Of a stretch of DNA of 64,000 bases, positions 7,825 through 16,287 are shown one piece after another. The notes beneath the pieces were generated by a model, which was given only the letters and a program-made list of their open reading frames with translations, ran no database searches and had not been told where the DNA came from. The stretch's first letter is position 1; every line of letters starts with the position of its first letter. This DNA comes from Echinicola shivajiensis (GTDB taxonomy: Bacteria; Bacteroidota; Bacteroidia; Cytophagales; Cyclobacteriaceae), in assembly GCF_018642165.1 (NCBI RefSeq), contig NZ_JAHHZM010000003.1, positions 124,001 through 188,000 on the forward strand, in the 5' to 3' direction. The position numbers and the translations under genes were made by a program.

Positions 7825-8523
7825 ATGCAAAACGTCATTAAAACAACCGCCCTAAAAAAGCTCTATGCTACAGAAGAGATAGAGACCACTGCTTTGGAAA
7901 GCATTGATATCGAAATCAAGCAAGGGGAGTTTGTGGCCATAATGGGGCCTTCTGGATGTGGGAAATCCACCTTGCTGAATATCCTGGGACTTTTAGATAA
8001 TCCAGATGAAGGAGAATACCATTTCCTGGACCATGAAGTGGCCAAGTTCTCGGAAGGAAAACGTTCTCAGTTGAGAAAGGGCAATATCGGATTTGTCTTC
8101 CAGAGCTTTAACCTGATCGATGAATTGACGGTTTTCGAAAATGTGGAACTCGCACTGCTTTATTTAAAGGTGCCTGCCAATGAGCGAAAACAAAAAGTGG
8201 AACAGGTACTCGAAAGGATGAATATCATGCACAGGAGGAACCACTTTCCACAGCAGCTTTCTGGAGGTCAGCAACAGCGGGTGGCCATTGCCAGGGCCAT
8301 TATCACCAAGCCAGCCATTATCCTTGCCGATGAACCTACCGGTAATTTGGATTCCGCCAATGGTGAAGAAGTAATGAGGCTTTTGGAAGAATTGAACAAT
8401 GAAGGAACCACCATTGTGATGGTTACCCACTCCCCACATGATGCCAATTATGCCCACCGTGTGATCAATCTATTTGATGGTAAGGTGGTGACGGAGAATA
8501 TCCGTGAGCAATTCCATATTTAA
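7825..8523 (+). CDS. MacB/LolD-type ABC transporter ATP-binding protein (first of two)
   Basis: A 232-residue nucleotide-binding subunit. Walker A is GPSGCGKST at residues 41-49, the Q loop is near FVFQSFN, the signature is LSGGQQQRVAIARA, Walker B is IILADEP followed by TGNLDS, and the switch histidine is in MVTHSPHD. The open frame extends upstream to 7732, but that would overlap the preceding gene and add no family sequence, so ATG at 7825 was chosen. It should power the MacB-like permeases that follow. The C-terminus is short, as in LolD/MacB-type ATPases. Confidence 0.9.
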   Translation: MQNVIKTTALKKLYATEEIETTALESIDIEIKQGEFVAIMGPSGCGKSTLLNILGLLDNPDEGEYHFLDHEVAKFSEGKRSQLRKGNIGFVFQSFNLIDELTVFENVELALLYLKVPANERKQKVEQVLERMNIMHRRNHFPQQLSGGQQQRVAIARAIITKPAIILADEPTGNLDSANGEEVMRLLEELNNEGTTIVMVTHSPHDANYAHRVINLFDGKVVTENIREQFHI

Positions 8524-8530
8524 GTAAGAA

Positions 8531-8563
8531 GGAAGTACGAAGTGGGAAGTATGAAGATTGAAG
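8531..8563 (+). repeat. GGAAGTACGAAG-type repeat, two 14-bp units
   Basis: Units start at 8531 and 8545, and both open with GGAAGTA and contain GAAG at the same offset; a third degenerate unit follows. They sit in the 104-bp spacer between the ATPase and the first permease. The period is the same 14 bp as at 7253. Confidence 0.7.
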
Positions 8564-8627
8564 ACAGCTTCTAAATACAAGCTACTTACTACTACAATAC
8601 TATAACTAGCAATCATACCATACAGCT

Positions 8628-10991
8628 ATGCTTAAACATTATCTAACATTGGTCATTCGAAATTTCAGAAGACATTCGACCACCTTCTTGATCAATTTGA
8701 TTGGGCTATCTTTTGGGCTGGCCAGTGTCATCTTAATTTATTTGTGGATACAGGATGAGAGAACAGTGGATCATTATAGTGGGAAAAGCGATCAACTTTA
8801 CCAGATTATGACCAATCATGATAATGAGGGCGGAATCATGACAGTGAGTGCTGGTCCAGGTTTATTGGCAGATGCCATGGAAGAGGAAATGCCAGAAGTG
8901 GTAAAAGCAGCAGCCACTTCTTCTTATGTAGAAGATGTTTCCTTTTCCTTTGAAAATAATAAAATAGGGGCAGAAGGCCTGTTTGCTGAGCAGGATTTCT
9001 TTGATCTTTTTACTATTCCATTGCTTTATGGGAACTCCAATGAAGTGATCACTGGAATCAATAATGTGGCAATCTCTGAAAGTACCGCTAAAAAGATTTT
9101 TGGAAATCCTGAAGAAGCATTAGGTAAAAGTATGGAATGGAAGATTTTTAATTTTAGCGATCAGGTGATGATCACTGGCATTTATAAAGATTTTCCCACC
9201 AATGCCAGTATGCAGCCTGATTTTCTGTTAAGCTTTGATTATTTCAGGAAAATGCTAGGCGATGGAATCCATTGGGATAACCATAATACCTTGAATTATG
9301 TGCTACTGAAAGAGGGTACGGATGTCAATGCTTTTAACCAGAAAATCAAAGACTTTGTCAAATCGAAACTGTCCTATTCCAAAGTAAGCCTTTTTGCCCA
9401 AAAATATGAAGTTAGATATCTCCATGGTGTCTATGAAAATGGGGTAGTTGCTGGAGGAAGGATCAGTTATATATACATATTTACCATCATTGGGATTTTA
9501 GTTTTACTGGTGGCCTGCATCAATTTTATAAATCTCACTACTGCCAGAGCCCTAAGCCGGAGTAAGGAAGTGGGGATCAAAAAAGCCATTGGAGCTGAAA
9601 GAAAACAGCTGGCCTATCAATTTATGGTAGAAATATTTTCCTTGACCTTATTGGGGCTTTTCGTTGCCCTAGTTCTGGTATTTTTGCTTTTGCCCGCCTT
9701 TAACCAAATTACCGACAAGGAGTTGAGTTTTGGATTTACCGTTCAGCAATGGATGATTTTTCTAGGGATGGGACTATTGACAGCATTAATATCAGGTGTT
9801 TATCCAGCAGTTTATCTTTCAGGTTTTCAGCCGACTACTGTTTTAAAGGGGATTCAGAAAGGATCTTTTGGAGAGCTGCTGGCCAGAAAAGGTTTGGTGA
9901 TCATTCAGTTTTCAGTTTCCTTGGTGATGATCATTGCCACCATCGTCGTGAGCAAACAATTGTCCTATATGCAGGGGCACAATTTGGGTTATCAGAAAGA
10001 TAATATTTTGATGGTCACTCCCTACAGTCTCTCTGACCAAAAATTGAATACTTTTTTGGACCAGGCCAAACGAATTGAGGGTGTGGAGCAGGCTTCCAGT
10101 ATTTTCCATAATCTGGTAGGGAGTTGGAGTACTACAGTGGGATTGGAATGGCCGGGCAAGAATCCCGATACCGATATCAAGTTTGAAAATATCACAGTCA
10201 ATTATGACCTGATCGAAACATTGAAAATACCTGTTTTGGATGGGAGGTCATTTTCAAAGGAATTTGGCACAGAGGATACCAAAATCATTTTAAACGAAGC
10301 AGCGGTAAAGGTGATAGGATTTGATGAGCCTGTTGGGCAAACCGTCAACCTTTGGGGAAATGATATGGAAGTTATTGGTGTGGTTCAGGATTTTAATTTT
10401 GAATCCTTGAAGGAAAATATCAAGCCGGCCTTCTTGAAATTTGGTAATGAAACTGCTCAGAATATTTTAGTGAGGATTAAGGGAGAAAATATCAAGTCCA
10501 CTTTGGAAGATCTTGGCAAGCTTTATCATTCATTGAATGATGGGGATGCATTTGAGTATAAATTTTTGGATGAAACCTTCCAAACTCAATATGAGGCAGA
10601 GCAAAAGGTGGAAACATTGGTTCGCTATTTTGGAGGTCTGGCCATATTGATTTCCTGTTTGGGGCTCTTTGGACTGGCTGTGTTTAGCGCAGAAAGGCGT
10701 AGAAAAGAAATAGGAGTTCGCAAGGTCCTCGGAGCCTCTATTGGAACAATTGTAAAGCTGATGACCGGAGAGTTTTCCTTGTTGATCCTTTGGGCCATTT
10801 TGGTGGCCTGTCCATTGGCTTGGTGGGCCAGTGATAGGTGGTTGGCCGAGTTTGCCTATAAAACATCACTGGAATGGTGGGTGTTTGCTTCAGGAGGATT
10901 GATTCTGATGCTGATCGCCATGCTCACGGTGGGCACACAAGCTTTCCGAGCCGCCAATGTGAATCCAGTGAATTCATTGAGAGATGAATAG
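8628..10991 (+). CDS. MacB/FtsX-like ABC transporter permease, copy 1
   Basis: A 787-residue permease with duplicated architecture: N-terminal membrane helix (about 20-42), first periplasmic MacB_PCD domain, three-helix FtsX block around residues 285-410, another helix with RKGLVIIQFS (about 425), second periplasmic domain, and C-terminal FtsX block (about 670-780). Conserved FtsX segments are KEVGIKKAIGAE and KEIGVRKVLGAS. MacB-like proteins do not form a classic substrate path through the membrane. They use ATP hydrolysis to drive movement in the periplasm, pushing substrates through the adaptor and TolC. It belongs to the MLKH-type subgroup with copies 2 and 4, and shares its C-terminal FtsX type (GTIVKLMTGEF) with copy 2. 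Confidence 0.9.
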   Translation: MLKHYLTLVIRNFRRHSTTFLINLIGLSFGLASVILIYLWIQDERTVDHYSGKSDQLYQIMTNHDNEGGIMTVSAGPGLLADAMEEEMPEVVKAAATSSYVEDVSFSFENNKIGAEGLFAEQDFFDLFTIPLLYGNSNEVITGINNVAISESTAKKIFGNPEEALGKSMEWKIFNFSDQVMITGIYKDFPTNASMQPDFLLSFDYFRKMLGDGIHWDNHNTLNYVLLKEGTDVNAFNQKIKDFVKSKLSYSKVSLFAQKYEVRYLHGVYENGVVAGGRISYIYIFTIIGILVLLVACINFINLTTARALSRSKEVGIKKAIGAERKQLAYQFMVEIFSLTLLGLFVALVLVFLLLPAFNQITDKELSFGFTVQQWMIFLGMGLLTALISGVYPAVYLSGFQPTTVLKGIQKGSFGELLARKGLVIIQFSVSLVMIIATIVVSKQLSYMQGHNLGYQKDNILMVTPYSLSDQKLNTFLDQAKRIEGVEQASSIFHNLVGSWSTTVGLEWPGKNPDTDIKFENITVNYDLIETLKIPVLDGRSFSKEFGTEDTKIILNEAAVKVIGFDEPVGQTVNLWGNDMEVIGVVQDFNFESLKENIKPAFLKFGNETAQNILVRIKGENIKSTLEDLGKLYHSLNDGDAFEYKFLDETFQTQYEAEQKVETLVRYFGGLAILISCLGLFGLAVFSAERRRKEIGVRKVLGASIGTIVKLMTGEFSLLILWAILVACPLAWWASDRWLAEFAYKTSLEWWVFASGGLILMLIAMLTVGTQAFRAANVNPVNSLRDE

Positions 10992-11063
10992 GGTATCAAG
11001 TAGCTAGATTCAAGATACTAGACTTTAGATATAAGATTAAAGAACAAGGAGTAAAGAACGAAG

Positions 11064-11083
11064 CCTATCTGGCAGCAGACAGG
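11064..11083. repeat. CCTRTCT-N6-AGRCAGG palindrome, copy 1
   Basis: CCTATCT (11064-11070) pairs with AGACAGG (11077-11083) around a 6-nt centre, with one G-T wobble. It is related to the palindromes at 11119, 16249 and 21249. Confidence 0.65.
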
Positions 11084-11116
11084 TGGGAAGCTTGAAGAAC
11101 GAAGGCATTTACTCAT

Positions 11117-11150
11117 TACCTGTCTGCCGACAAGGCAGGCTCAATACTAA
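11117..11150 (+). repeat. 34-bp exact direct repeat carrying a palindrome (copy A)
   Basis: This 34-bp stretch recurs without change at 16247-16280. It contains CCTGTCT (11119-11125) and AGGCAGG (11133-11139) as near-perfect inverted arms, followed by CTCAATACTAA. Identity over 34 bp of non-coding sequence 5 kb apart is well beyond what the neighbouring spacers share. Confidence 0.85.
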
Positions 11151-11171
11151 ATACTCAAAGCTATTATTGCC

Positions 11172-13520
11172 ATGCTAAAACATCACCTCATATTATTCTT
11201 TCGCAATTTCAAGAGGCATAAAGATACCTTTTTAGTGAATCTTTTGGGACTTGCTGCTGGGCTTGCCTGTACTTTGATGATTTACTTATGGGTAAGTGAT
11301 GAGCTTTCGATGGATAAGTTCCATCAAAATGACGATCAGATTTTTCAGGTAATGATGAGATCGGTTTCTGCCAATGGAGTGGAGGTGGGAACAAATAACC
11401 CTACAGGCTTGGCAGGCATCTTAATGGACGAAGTGCCCGAAATAGAATTGGCTGTTTCTGAAGGGATAATTCCGATGGAATACCCCTTAATAGCAAAAGG
11501 AGATGTATACAAAAGTATTGGTGCATATGTTAGTCCGGAGTATTTCCAGGTATTCTCTTATCCTGTGCTGGCTGGGAATGGCACACACTTTTTGGAGGAT
11601 AAGTCGGGAATAGTAATTTCCAAGGAGCTGGCCTATAGGATTTTCGGAGAAGGAAAAAATGTATTGGGAGAAATGGTCTCAATTGATGGAAAAGGAGAAT
11701 ATCAAGTTTCCGGTGTTTTTGAAATCCCCACTAATTCTACTAGAAATTTTGATTTTTTAATTCCTCTGGCCACTGCTTTTGATCACTACCCCAACCTCAA
11801 GGAGGACTGGTCCAGCGTTTGGGTAAACACTTTTGTTCTGGCGCAAAAAGGGACTGATCGTTCAGCTATCGATGAAAAAATAAAAGGAATTGTTACCAAA
11901 TATACAGGAGTCCAAAGTGAATCCTTGTTTTTGAGGAAATTTTCGGATGCCTATCTCTATGGTAACTATGAAAATGGGTTGCAAGTAGGAGGAAGAATTA
12001 GCTATGTTAAGCTGTTCGCCCTGATTGCCTTATTTATCCTGGTATTGGCCTGTATCAATTTTATGAACCTTTCTACAGCCAAAGCTTCTCAAAGGTTGAA
12101 AGAAATCCGCGTCAAGAAGGCCATGGGAGCAGAAAGAAAAACCTTGGTAATGCAGTACCTGACTGAATCGGTTTTTCTGTCATTTTCAGCTATGATTTTG
12201 GCCCTGATTGTTGTCATACTACTTCTGCCTCAATTTAATGAACTTACAGGCAAAACACTTAGTATAACTTTGAGCTGGTCCATGGCCGGTAGTTTTTTGG
12301 GGATTACCTTATTGGCTGGGTTGATGGCAGGAGGCTACCCGGCACTTTACCTATCTGGAATAAACCCGATCAAATCGACCTTAAGTAAGAGAGGCGTACC
12401 AACTGAATTGTGGGTTAGAAAGGGGCTTATAGTTTTTCAGTTCACCTTATCTGTGGTTTTGGCAGTAGCGGTGCTGGTAGTACATAGACAAATCGCTTTG
12501 ATTCAATCAAAGCAACTTGGCTACAGCAAGGAAAACGTAATGTATTTTCCCATTGAAGGGGAGGTAGCGAATCATTTGGGGTCATTTCTTGAAGAAGTGA
12601 AAGAAGTGTCCGGGGTTAAAAGTGCTTCCAGTATGTTTATGACCTTTTTAGGAAATATCAATGGTACAAATGATTTGTCTTGGTCCAGCAAAGAAGAAGG
12701 TGAAAGAGTAGATATGGAATATCGTCGTGTCAATTATGGATTGACAGAATTGCTGGATTTGGAGGTGCTTAAAGGAAGAAGTTTTGACAAGAATAGATTA
12801 GATACCAATGCGATAATTTTCAATGAATCTGCGGTAAATGCCATGGGATTGGAAGACCCTATTGGACAAAAGGTGAGACTCTGGGGAAATGAACGCGAGA
12901 TCATAGGGGTTGTCAAAGACTTTCATTTCAAGTCATTGCATGAAAAAGTGAAGCCTCTCTTTCTTTTCATCAACCCGGAGAGGACCAATTATGTAGCCTT
13001 AAAACTAGCAGCTGGAAACCAACAAAATACAATAACATCTCTGAAAGAATTTTACAAAGCGTTTAATCCAGGATATGTCCTTGACTACAGATTTATGGAT
13101 CAAGCTTATCAGGAACAATATATATCAGAGCAGCGCGTCTCCACCTTATCGAAATACTTTACGGGTTTGGCCATTTTGATTTCCTGCTTGGGACTCTTTG
13201 GCTTGGCGGTATTCAGTGCTGAGAAACGAAAAAAGGAAATCGGTGTGCGAAAGGTGCTGGGGGCATCGATAGGTACCATTGTTAAATTGATGACAGCTGA
13301 GTTTTTTAAACTGGTTTTAGTAGCGTTTGCAATAGCTGTCCCTATTTCTTGGTGGGCAAGTAGGCAGTGGTTGGCAGGTTTTGCTTACCGTACTTCATTG
13401 GATTGGTGGGTATTTATCGCTGCAGGTGCAATGACTTTGCTGATAGCGATCCTCACCGTAAGTACGCAGGCATTCCGATCTGCCAATGTGAATCCGGTGG
13501 ATTCATTGAGAGATGAATAG
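11172..13520 (+). CDS. MacB/FtsX-like ABC transporter permease, copy 2
   Basis: A 782-residue paralogue of copy 1 with the same order of domains: N-terminal helix (about 20-40), MacB_PCD, FtsX block around LACINFMNLSTAKAS (about 295), helix at RKGLIVFQFT, second MacB_PCD, and C-terminal FtsX block with EIGVRKVLGASIGTIVKLM. It ends NPVDSLRDE. The first FtsX block has RLKEIRVKKAMGAE, where most copies read EVGI or EIGI. It shares the same ATPases, since no ATPase gene lies between the five permeases. It may form a homodimer or a heterodimer with another copy; the sequence does not say which. Confidence 0.9.
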   Translation: MLKHHLILFFRNFKRHKDTFLVNLLGLAAGLACTLMIYLWVSDELSMDKFHQNDDQIFQVMMRSVSANGVEVGTNNPTGLAGILMDEVPEIELAVSEGIIPMEYPLIAKGDVYKSIGAYVSPEYFQVFSYPVLAGNGTHFLEDKSGIVISKELAYRIFGEGKNVLGEMVSIDGKGEYQVSGVFEIPTNSTRNFDFLIPLATAFDHYPNLKEDWSSVWVNTFVLAQKGTDRSAIDEKIKGIVTKYTGVQSESLFLRKFSDAYLYGNYENGLQVGGRISYVKLFALIALFILVLACINFMNLSTAKASQRLKEIRVKKAMGAERKTLVMQYLTESVFLSFSAMILALIVVILLLPQFNELTGKTLSITLSWSMAGSFLGITLLAGLMAGGYPALYLSGINPIKSTLSKRGVPTELWVRKGLIVFQFTLSVVLAVAVLVVHRQIALIQSKQLGYSKENVMYFPIEGEVANHLGSFLEEVKEVSGVKSASSMFMTFLGNINGTNDLSWSSKEEGERVDMEYRRVNYGLTELLDLEVLKGRSFDKNRLDTNAIIFNESAVNAMGLEDPIGQKVRLWGNEREIIGVVKDFHFKSLHEKVKPLFLFINPERTNYVALKLAAGNQQNTITSLKEFYKAFNPGYVLDYRFMDQAYQEQYISEQRVSTLSKYFTGLAILISCLGLFGLAVFSAEKRKKEIGVRKVLGASIGTIVKLMTAEFFKLVLVAFAIAVPISWWASRQWLAGFAYRTSLDWWVFIAAGAMTLLIAILTVSTQAFRSANVNPVDSLRDE

Positions 13521-13650
13521 GCTAGCTAGATTCTAGATAATAGACTTTAGATAAAATATTAAAGATCAAAGAGTAAGGATGTAAAGGTGGAAGAGGTAAG
13601 ATGAAGGAAGTTCAATACTTATGACCCAATACTAAATACTATAAAAAGCC
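13521..13650 (+). repeat. modular intergenic repeat unit between permease copies 2 and 3
   Basis: A 130-bp spacer with the TAG-rich module (TAGCTAGATT near 13522, and a divergent TAGACTTTAGATA core near 13541), a GAAG-type segment near 13586-13612, and CAATACTTATGACC then CAATACTAAATACT before the start codon. It lacks the CCTGTCT palindrome. Confidence 0.75.
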
Positions 13651-16074
13651 ATGTGGAAGAACTATATTAAAATCGCTTGGAGAAACCTTTTGAAAAAGAA
13701 GGTATATGCTTCTATCAATATTTTGGGATTGGCAGTAGGCATGGCCTGTTGTTTGGTGATCTCCATGTATATCATGGATGAACTGTCCTATGATCAGTAT
13801 CATGAAAAGAAGGACAGGATTTATAGGGTGATTCATGGAAATAGTTCTGAAGGATATATTTCCGAGGATGGAAAGGCAGAATCCTATTGGGTATGGGGAA
13901 ATGCCCCTGTTGGGCCTGCATTGATGGAAGAATTTCCGGATATAGATAAAGTGGTGCAGTTTTCTGGGAGGTCAGATCTTCTTTTGAGCTATGAGGAAGA
14001 CGCCTATCAGGAAGAGGGAGTATTCTTTATGGATTCCACGGCTTTTGATGTATTCAGTTGGGAAATGATAGAAGGTGAGCCCAAAAAAGCATTGGTTGCG
14101 CCATATAGTATTGTTTTGACAGAAAGTTTGGCCAAAAAGTATTTTGGGAATGAAGATCCAATAGGCAAGACCCTGAAGGGAAGTGAATCTGCTGGACGTT
14201 CAAATGCTGGAGACTATACTGTTACTGGAGTGATGGAAGACCCTCCAAAAAATTCGCATTTTAAGTTTAATGCGCTACTTTCTTTAAGCACTTTTAGGCT
14301 ATCCCGACCAACGGTTTTTGATCAGTGGGGCTATGTGGATTTCTATACTTATTTTTTAGTGAATGAGCACTTTAACCCTGAGGACTTCCAACAACGAGTG
14401 CCTGAGTTTTTGAAAAGAAGAAGGGGGGATTTAGGAGATCGTTATACAATAGCCCTTGAACCTTTGGATGATGCATACCTGAAATCAATAGCGCTTAGGC
14501 AGCCCGGAGAAACAGGGAGCATGTCCAATATTTATATATTCTCCGTAATAGGGATTTTTATTTTGGTAATAGCCATCATCAATTTTATGAACCTATCCAC
14601 GGCGCGTTCCATGGAAAGAGCAAAGGAAGTAGGGATAAGAAAATCTGTGGGAGCCAATAAAATGAGCCTAATTCTTCAATTTATGGGAGAGTCACTGATC
14701 ATAGTTTGTATAGCGTCGGTTGTGGGTTGGCTTTTGCTTCTTTTGGGTTTCCCAATGGTGGAGAGCTTGACCGGTAAGGTTTTGGAACTCAACCAAATTA
14801 TCAGCTGGCAAAATATATTGTTGTTTCTTGGACTAATGGTATTAATAGGCCTTTTGGCAGGCTCCTATCCCGCTTTGGTGCTTTCGAGCTTTAAGCCGGT
14901 TATGGTATTGAAAGGCATCAATAGGACGAATGCCAGCGGTGTGAATTTGAGAAAAGCTTTGGTGATCTTTCAATTCAGCCTTTCAGTGGCCCTGATCGCA
15001 GGAACCTTGATCGTGTATTTCCAGATGAACCATCTTTTGGATAAGGATATGGGCTTTGATAAGGAGCAAATGTTGGTAGTGGATTATAATTATGATGGAC
15101 AAGTCAATAAGGTTTCTTCTGCTTTGAAGCAGGAACTTGAGAATTATCCCTCCATACTTTCTGTCGCCTTCTCTAGAAGTGTGCCAGGAAGTTATTATCC
15201 TCATGCGGGTACTAATATTGAATCTCCAGAAGGTGAAATGAAACATTATTCACCTCCTATTTTCCAGGTAGGGATAGACTTTGTGAATCATTTTGACTTA
15301 GAATTGATTGCCGGACGATCCTATTCCAGAGATTTTCCTTCTGACTCCACTTCTGCATTGATTATTAATGAAGCGGCAGCCAAATCATTTGGTTACGCTA
15401 ACCCTGCAGATATTGTAGGGAGAAAGTTCGAGCAGTGGGGACATGAAGGTGAGGTAATTGGTGTAGTGAAGGATTTTAACTATATCTCTCTTCATAGGGA
15501 TATTGAACCGCTTACCCTGCCTTTTGAAGCATATGCCGGCCGTTATATGAGCGTCAAGGTAAAACCTGAAGATGTAGGAAATACGCTTGCCCAAGTTGAA
15601 AAAGTTTGGAAAGAACTAGCTCCACATCGTCCATTTGTCTACAGTTTTCTGGATGATGATTTTAACAGTCAGTACCAATCCGATTTTAGGTTCAAGCAAT
15701 TGTTTACCAGCTTTTCGGTGATAGCGATTTTGATTGCCTGTTTGGGATTACTGGGGCTGGCCACCTATACAGCAGAGATGCGAACCAAGGAAATTGGAAT
15801 TAGGAAAGTCTTGGGTGCAGAGGTGTTCAGCATTGTCACCCTACTGTCAAAGGACTTTGTCAAGTTGGTGCTGGTAGCCATCGCGATCGCCACTCCGGTA
15901 TCATGGTATGTGATGAATAAATGGTTGATGGGCTTTGCTTATCAGATAGAAATTCACTGGTGGATCTTTGCGATTGCAGGATTGATGGCTGTAACGATCG
16001 CGATTTTGACCATTAGTTTCCAGTCCATAAAATCCGCATTGGTTAATCCAGTTAACTCATTGCGGAGTGAATAA
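13651..16074 (+). CDS. MacB/FtsX-like ABC transporter permease, copy 3
   Basis: An 807-residue permease, the longest of the five. It begins MWKNYIKIAWRNLLKKK, the second N-terminal subtype, shared with copy 5. The domain order is N-terminal helix, MacB_PCD, FtsX block with KEVGIRKSVGAN, helix at RKALVIFQFS, second MacB_PCD, and C-terminal FtsX block with TKEIGIRKVLGAEVFSIVTL. The C-terminal block differs from copies 1 and 2 (LLSKDFVKL in place of LMTGEF or LMTAEF) and matches that of copy 4. The first periplasmic domain is enlarged and has an insert around SESAGRSNAGDYT. This points to a different substrate or partner contact, although no substrate can be named. Confidence 0.9.
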   Translation: MWKNYIKIAWRNLLKKKVYASINILGLAVGMACCLVISMYIMDELSYDQYHEKKDRIYRVIHGNSSEGYISEDGKAESYWVWGNAPVGPALMEEFPDIDKVVQFSGRSDLLLSYEEDAYQEEGVFFMDSTAFDVFSWEMIEGEPKKALVAPYSIVLTESLAKKYFGNEDPIGKTLKGSESAGRSNAGDYTVTGVMEDPPKNSHFKFNALLSLSTFRLSRPTVFDQWGYVDFYTYFLVNEHFNPEDFQQRVPEFLKRRRGDLGDRYTIALEPLDDAYLKSIALRQPGETGSMSNIYIFSVIGIFILVIAIINFMNLSTARSMERAKEVGIRKSVGANKMSLILQFMGESLIIVCIASVVGWLLLLLGFPMVESLTGKVLELNQIISWQNILLFLGLMVLIGLLAGSYPALVLSSFKPVMVLKGINRTNASGVNLRKALVIFQFSLSVALIAGTLIVYFQMNHLLDKDMGFDKEQMLVVDYNYDGQVNKVSSALKQELENYPSILSVAFSRSVPGSYYPHAGTNIESPEGEMKHYSPPIFQVGIDFVNHFDLELIAGRSYSRDFPSDSTSALIINEAAAKSFGYANPADIVGRKFEQWGHEGEVIGVVKDFNYISLHRDIEPLTLPFEAYAGRYMSVKVKPEDVGNTLAQVEKVWKELAPHRPFVYSFLDDDFNSQYQSDFRFKQLFTSFSVIAILIACLGLLGLATYTAEMRTKEIGIRKVLGAEVFSIVTLLSKDFVKLVLVAIAIATPVSWYVMNKWLMGFAYQIEIHWWIFAIAGLMAVTIAILTISFQSIKSALVNPVNSLRSE

Positions 16075-16287
16075 ATGGAGTAGAAAGTAGCTAGCATCTA
16101 GATTTTAGACGCTAGACTTTAGATATAAGATTAAAGAACAAAGAGTAAAGAATGAATTGAAGTCGGAAGTTTGAAGAGGGAAGACAGAAGAATGGAGTAC
16201 GAAGAGGGAACTGTATAAAACTGAGGACTCAATACTCTCTACTCTCTACCTGTCTGCCGACAAGGCAGGCTCAATACTAATAATGCC
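16075..16287 (+). repeat. modular intergenic repeat unit between permease copies 3 and 4
   Basis: A 213-bp spacer, the most complete unit. It holds the TAG-rich module (GTAGCTAGCATCTAG near 16087), a 30-bp core at 16112-16141 identical to 11018-11047, several GGAAGT/GAAGAGG units (about 16158-16210), CAATACTCTCTACTC, and the 34-bp palindrome-bearing repeat at 16247-16280. Confidence 0.82.
16247..16280 (+). repeat. 34-bp exact direct repeat carrying a palindrome (copy B)
   Basis: Identical to 11117-11150. The inverted arms CCTGTCT and AGGCAGG lie at 16249-16255 and 16263-16269. It ends 7 bp before the start codon of permease copy 4, so a hairpin here could affect translation of that gene. Confidence 0.85.

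Larger units (their letters stand above)
10992..11171 (+). repeat. modular intergenic repeat unit between permease copies 1 and 2
   Basis: A 180-bp non-coding spacer with, in order: a TAG-rich module with CTAGACTTTAGATATAAGAT at 11018-11037, continuing to 11047; a 20-bp palindrome (11064-11083); GAAG-type units; a second palindrome (11119-11139); and a CAATACTAAATACT module. The same order recurs in the next four spacers. Confidence 0.8.
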
